DNA of 35,389 bases, from assembly GCA_009692745.1 (NCBI GenBank), contig SHYO01000026.1, positions 1-35,389 on the forward strand. Reading direction: 5' to 3'. This DNA comes from Chloroflexota bacterium. Lineage in GTDB: Bacteria > Chloroflexota > Anaerolineae > Epilineales > SHYO01. Position 1 is the stretch's first letter. Each line of letters starts with the position of its first letter. The translations under genes and the position numbers were made by a program. The notes under the pieces are model-generated. The model had not been told where the DNA came from. It was given only the letters and a program-made list of their open reading frames with translations, and did no database searches. Of this stretch, positions 32,671 through 35,389 are shown one piece after another.

Positions 32671-33333
32671 TCAGGCCCAGAAACGATATTTGATGAGAGT
32701 TTTTATGGCCGGCCATCCATCGCGCCAGGGGGAGAGTTTTTTGTTGGCCCGCGGTTGATAGGAGATCGGCACTTCATAGATTTTATAGCCGCGCCGGATG
32801 ATCTTGGCCGTAATTTCCGGCTCGATATCGAAGCGGTTGCATTCGATGGTAAAGCCGCGGATGACGGATAACGTCATTACCTTGTAGCAGGTCTCCATAT
32901 CTTTTAAGTTGACGCCGTAGAGCATGTTGGTAAGCCAGGTGAGAAAAGTATTCCCCCAGCGCATGAGAGGGCGCTGGCCGGAGAGATCGCGCACCCCGTA
33001 GACCACCTGGGTTTTACCCTGGGCGATGGGTTCAATCAGCTTGGGATAGTCCATAGGGTCGTATTCCAGGTCGGCGTCCTGGATGACAACCACCTGGCCG
33101 GTGGCGGCGGCTAAGCCGGTGCGGATGGCGGCGCCCTTGCCCCGGTTTATGGGGTGGGTGATGATGCGCAGCTCGGCTAAGTGGGGTAGCTGCAGGGCGG
33201 AATTCGTCTTATCGGTGGAGGCATCATTCACGACGATGATCTCCTTCTGCACGGGAACGGCCGCGACACGTTCCACCAACTGCGTGATGGTATCCTCTTC
33301 ATTGTAGGCTGGGATGATGACAGAAAGTTTCAA
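32671..33333 (-). CDS. GT2 family glycosyltransferase, polyprenyl-phosphate sugar synthase-like
   Basis: About 220 aa. It moves a sugar from a nucleotide donor to polyprenyl phosphate, judged by similarity to DPM1/GtrB-type enzymes. It has KLSVIIPAYNEEDTI, EIIVVNDASTDKT, NRGKGAAIRTG and the metal-binding VVIQDADLEYDP (DAD, about residues 90-95). The core is cytoplasmic and no membrane helices follow. The ATG at 33342 directly touches the AGGAG site, whereas TTG at 33333 lies 9 nt from it and begins MKLSVIIPAYNEE, so TTG is preferred. The product could supply lipid-linked sugar to the YfhO-like protein encoded next and to the GT-C enzymes of the window (inference). Confidence 0.87.
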   Translation of the reverse strand: MKLSVIIPAYNEEDTITQLVERVAAVPVQKEIIVVNDASTDKTNSALQLPHLAELRIITHPINRGKGAAIRTGLAAATGQVVVIQDADLEYDPMDYPKLIEPIAQGKTQVVYGVRDLSGQRPLMRWGNTFLTWLTNMLYGVNLKDMETCYKVMTLSVIRGFTIECNRFDIEPEITAKIIRRGYKIYEVPISYQPRANKKLSPWRDGWPAIKTLIKYRFWA

Positions 33334-33367
33334 ACGACGCATCTCCTAAAGTGTGTGATGGGACGGG

Positions 33368-33373
33368 ATTATA
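33368..33373 (-). promoter_or_regulatory. -10 element of the GT2-yfhO pair
   Basis: A perfect minus-strand TATAAT lies about 26 nt before the ATG, in the 60-nt gap after dcd. No good -35 box is seen at 16-18 nt. Confidence 0.35.
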
Positions 33374-33402
33374 TCTGTGAGCCGCCGGTTATCCCCCTAC
33401 CA

Positions 33403-33957
33403 CTAGACTTTAGGGAGGACGATGCCCTGTTGCGCCTGGTATTTGCCTTTGCGATCGGCGTAGGAAATGGAGCATTCCTGGGAGGCGCGCAGGAAAAGCA
33501 CCTGGCCGATGCCTTCGTTGGCATAGATTCTGGCGGGGAGGGGCGTAGTGTTGGAGATTTCCAGGGTGGCGTACCCTTCCCATTCCGGTTCAAACGGAGT
33601 CACGTTCAAGACGATGCCACACCGGGCGTAGCTGCTTTTCCCCAGACAAATGGTGATGACATCTCGCGGTATGCGGAAGTATTCTATCGTGCGCGCCAGG
33701 GCAAAGGAGTTGGGGGGCACGATACAGAAATCGTCGCTTTGGATATCGACAAAGGCCTTGGGGTCGAAATCCTTGGGATCGATGATCCGGCCATAAGCAT
33801 TGGTAAATACTTTGAATTCGTTAGCCACGCGGAAATCATAGCCGTAACTGGACAGACCATAAGAGACGACCCCCTCTCTGACCTGGCGCTCGATAAAAGG
33901 CTCGATCATCCGCTGGGAGCGGACGCGCTCGATAATTTCTAGATCGCTCAAAACCAC
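33403..33957 (-). CDS. dcd: dCTP deaminase
   Basis: A 184-aa trimeric enzyme that deaminates dCTP to dUTP, feeding dTMP synthesis. Family motifs are present: [12 protein letters not shown] at the start, [17 protein letters not shown] (about residues 32-48), the core [26 protein letters not shown] (about 102-127) with the SSYAR loop and catalytic Glu region, then [26 protein letters not shown]. The C-terminus, [13 protein letters not shown], is typical. Whether it is bifunctional (dCTP deaminase/dUTPase) cannot be settled by eye. The start is GTG with AGGAGG eight nt upstream. It follows thyX by 53 nt, and the two make a thymidylate supply unit. Confidence 0.94.
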   Translation of the reverse strand: MVLSDLEIIERVRSQRMIEPFIERQVREGVVSYGLSSYGYDFRVANEFKVFTNAYGRIIDPKDFDPKAFVDIQSDDFCIVPPNSFALARTIEYFRIPRDVITICLGKSSYARCGIVLNVTPFEPEWEGYATLEISNTTPLPARIYANEGIGQVLFLRASQECSISYADRKGKYQAQQGIVLPKV

Positions 33958-34010
33958 AGTAGTTTCCTCCTGTCAAGGAAAAGTAGAACAACGATATAAA
34001 GTTCCACAGG

Positions 34011-34700
34011 TTAGATCATAGCTGTGCCCCAATGCTCGCGGAAAGCGGCATGGGTCCAGGGCATTTTTTCTTTGAAAATATCTTCCATCACGGCTGCGTA
34101 AGCGCGAATTTCAGACTGGGCGTGCTCGTGGTTGCGCAGGTGCAGAAAATTCATCAGCGAAAGGGCATTCAGTGTCCAGTAGAAGGTAGTGTAGAGCGCC
34201 AGGGGTAGGACCATGCGGGCATGCTCGCGCGCGATGCCGGTCGCCAACATTTTCTGGTAGAGATCATAGGATTGCCGGTACAGCGCCTGGACTTCGGCCT
34301 GTAGCTCGCTATTTTCCTGCGGCGGAAGGTTTTCGAAGGCATAGTCCATGCGCTTGCCTACCTGGCGGCGAAATTGGGCCGGGGTATAGCATTCGTCTAC
34401 CAACTCGACATAACGTCCAGACTCCTCGTTAAAACTACTAAATCTATGCCGCATCCACTGTCTTACCACAAAAATGGGTGCGCGCACCTTGAATTGGAAG
34501 ACGGCATGCTCGAAGGGGCTGGTGTGGTGGTCGGCCAGCAGGCGGGCGATGAGGCCCTGGTCGGCTTTGTCGGAGCGCTCCCGCGTATCGCCGCGCACAG
34601 AAACCCTGGCGGCATTGGCGCAGCGGCGATCATCGCCCATGAAGTCGATGAGCTCCACGAATCCGTGGTCTAATATATCGATATGCAGCGGTTCGGACAT
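34011..34700 (-). CDS. thyX: Flavin-dependent thymidylate synthase
   Basis: A 229-aa FAD enzyme that methylates dUMP to dTMP using methylene-tetrahydrofolate and NADPH. The ThyX signature RHRFSSFNEESGRY, fitting RHR-x7-S, is at about residues 83-96. HTSPFEHAVFQFKVRAPIFVVRQWMRHR precedes it. LPLALYTTFYWTLNALSLMNFLHLRNHEHAQSEIRAYA toward the C-terminus is the usual substrate-binding part. The start is ATG with AAGGAT upstream. It forms a unit with dcd, which supplies the dUMP precursor. No ThyA is visible in the window. Confidence 0.95.
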   Translation of the reverse strand: MSEPLHIDILDHGFVELIDFMGDDRRCANAARVSVRGDTRERSDKADQGLIARLLADHHTSPFEHAVFQFKVRAPIFVVRQWMRHRFSSFNEESGRYVELVDECYTPAQFRRQVGKRMDYAFENLPPQENSELQAEVQALYRQSYDLYQKMLATGIAREHARMVLPLALYTTFYWTLNALSLMNFLHLRNHEHAQSEIRAYAAVMEDIFKEKMPWTHAAFREHWGTAMI

Positions 34701-34746
34701 GGTAGATCCTTATCTATCCAGTGCTGAATAGGCCAATCAGAGGCTT

Positions 34747-34776
34747 ATTATAAATTGGTTGCGGTAGAATTGGAAA
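34747..34776 (-). promoter_or_regulatory. Promoter of thyX-dcd
   Basis: Minus-strand TTTCCA (34771-34776) and a perfect TATAAT (34747-34752) with an 18-nt spacer lie about 47 nt before the thyX ATG. The -35 box is directly next to the stop of the dockerin-type gene. Confidence 0.5.
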
Positions 34777-35388
34777 TTAGGGCACGCCCGGGCACTGGGA
34801 GCCGATTTTTTGCGTGGTGAGCATCAGATCCTGAGTATTGATTTTATTATCTTTATTGACATCATACTGGGACTGATATTGAGGTTGGCCAAGGTGCGCC
34901 CCCCAATGCTGCGTAATGAGGCTCAAGTCGTTGGAATCTACCCTGCTGTTACCATCCACATCGCCTTGTAAGGCACATAGCGTGGCGGTGGGGGAAGGAG
35001 TCAGGGTGCGGGTAGCCGTGGCCGTAGGTGATTGGGTTGGTGTGGCGGTGGCTGTGGGAGTACCTGTAGCGGTCGCAGTAGCTGTGCCGGTGGGGGAAGG
35101 AGTCAGGGTGCGGGTAGCCGTGGCCGTAGGTGATTGGATTGGCGTGGCGGTGGCTGTGGGAGTACCCGTAGCGGTCGCAGTAGCTGTGCCGGTAGATGTT
35201 GCGGTGCCGGTGGAGGTTCCGCTGGGGGTAGCTGTGGCTGTGGTAGTATTCGTAGCGGTCGCAGTAGCTGTGCCGGTAGATGTTGCGGTGCCGGTGGAGG
35301 TTCCGCTGGGGGTAGCTGTGGCTGTGGTAGTATTCGTAGCGGTCGCAGTAGCTGTGCCGGTAGATGTTGCGGTGCCGGTGGAGGTTCC
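34777..35388 (-). CDS. Thr/Ala/Pro-repeat surface protein with C-terminal dockerin-like module (5' end outside window)
   Basis: The minus-strand frame is open from the window edge to TAA at 34777, about 203 visible residues. The first 140 are a low-complexity chain of TATAT, TPTATAT, TGTAT and TLTPSPT blocks, a typical extended surface linker that may be O-glycosylated. The last 60 residues form two calcium-loop repeats, [17 protein letters not shown] and [16 protein letters not shown], spaced as in type I dockerins, with Asp/Asn at loop positions. Dockerins bind cohesins or anchor enzymes, and single copies in non-cellulosomal bacteria have less clear roles. The main domain, signal peptide and start lie beyond the window. 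Confidence 0.8.
   Translation of the reverse strand, partial: GTSTGTATSTGTATATATNTTTATATPSGTSTGTATSTGTATATATNTTTATATPSGTSTGTATSTGTATATATGTPTATATPIQSPTATATRTLTPSPTGTATATATGTPTATATPTQSPTATATRTLTPSPTATLCALQGDVDGNSRVDSNDLSLITQHWGAHLGQPQYQSQYDVNKDNKINTQDLMLTTQKIGSQCPGVP
34990..35192. repeat. 102-bp tandem repeat in the linker coding region
   Basis: Two near-identical 102-bp units (34 codons each) encode the Thr/Pro linker, with about three base differences. Confidence 0.8.
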
Positions 35389-35389
35389 G
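35168..35389. repeat. 84-bp tandem repeat in the linker coding region
   Basis: Units of 84 bp (28 codons) begin at 35168, 35252 and 35336. The first two appear identical and the third is cut by the window edge. In-frame unit length and identity point to recent expansion by slippage or recombination. Confidence 0.85.

Noticed and set aside
33355-33942. 195-codon plus-strand open frame over dcd
   Set aside because: It is the antisense of a well-supported dcd gene with intact motifs, and the long frame follows from the GC-rich codon pattern.
34980-35389. Possible CRISPR-like repeat array
   Set aside because: The repeats are contiguous, in frame and coding for a Thr-rich linker, with no unique spacers.

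Overview
The window looks like chromosomal DNA of a Gram-positive-type or monoderm bacterium, most likely a member of the Chloroflexota (Anaerolineae/Caldilineae-like). This is inferred from gene content, not from a marker gene. The signs are several large GT-C membrane glycosyltransferases with a recurring C-terminal beta-rich domain, a YfhO-type membrane protein, a Thr/Ala/Pro-repeat surface protein ending in a dockerin-like module, ThyX instead of ThyA within view, and a lipoprotein with a clean lipobox. No rRNA, tRNA, CRISPR array or intact insertion sequence was recognised.

Layout. 1-168: structured non-coding repeat region. 169-1732 (-): glutamate racemase (murI) and a class-I amidotransferase-like gamma-glutamyl hydrolase behind a strong promoter. 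1886-6243 (-): an 838-aa GT-C protein and a second GT-C gene broken by two frameshifts. 6244-7132: a gene-poor scar holding an excisionase/MerR-type HTH protein and, on the other strand, the orphan C-terminal tail of an adenine-specific DNA methyltransferase. 7133-14754 (+): three more GT-C glycosyltransferases and a doubtful remnant ORF. 14758-23780 (-): a repair operon read as corA, an AddB/RecC-like helicase, an AddA/UvrD-like helicase, a stand-alone RecB-type nuclease and recJ. 23864-24566 (-): a one-helix membrane peptide and dgkA. 24640-29145 (-): scpB, rluB-type pseudouridine synthase, cmk and glmS. 29240-29791 (+): lipoprotein. 29813-33342 (-): YfhO-like protein and a polyprenyl-phosphate sugar synthase-like GT2. 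33403-34700 (-): dcd and thyX. 34777-window end (-): dockerin/Thr-repeat protein, cut by the window edge.

The most important finding is a glmS ribozyme in the leader of glmS, at about 26593-26834 on the minus strand. It has the GCGC cleavage-site start, the P2 pairing followed by GUUGACGAGG, the AUCGAGA and GCGGAUGCC core segments, and a P4.1 helix closed by a GNRA (GUGA) loop. It carries extra hairpins inserted inside the core. A set of short hairpins with compensating arm changes (YYGAG-TAYY-CTCRR type) lies both beside this ribozyme and inside the helicase gene, which suggests a small palindromic repeat family.

Functionally the window joins cell-envelope work with DNA maintenance. The envelope genes are UDP-GlcNAc supply by GlmS, D-Glu by MurI, lipid recycling by DgkA, a polyprenyl-P-sugar synthase and the GT-C enzymes that would use such donors. 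The DNA genes are the split helicase-nuclease set, RecJ, ScpB, Dcd, ThyX and Cmk.
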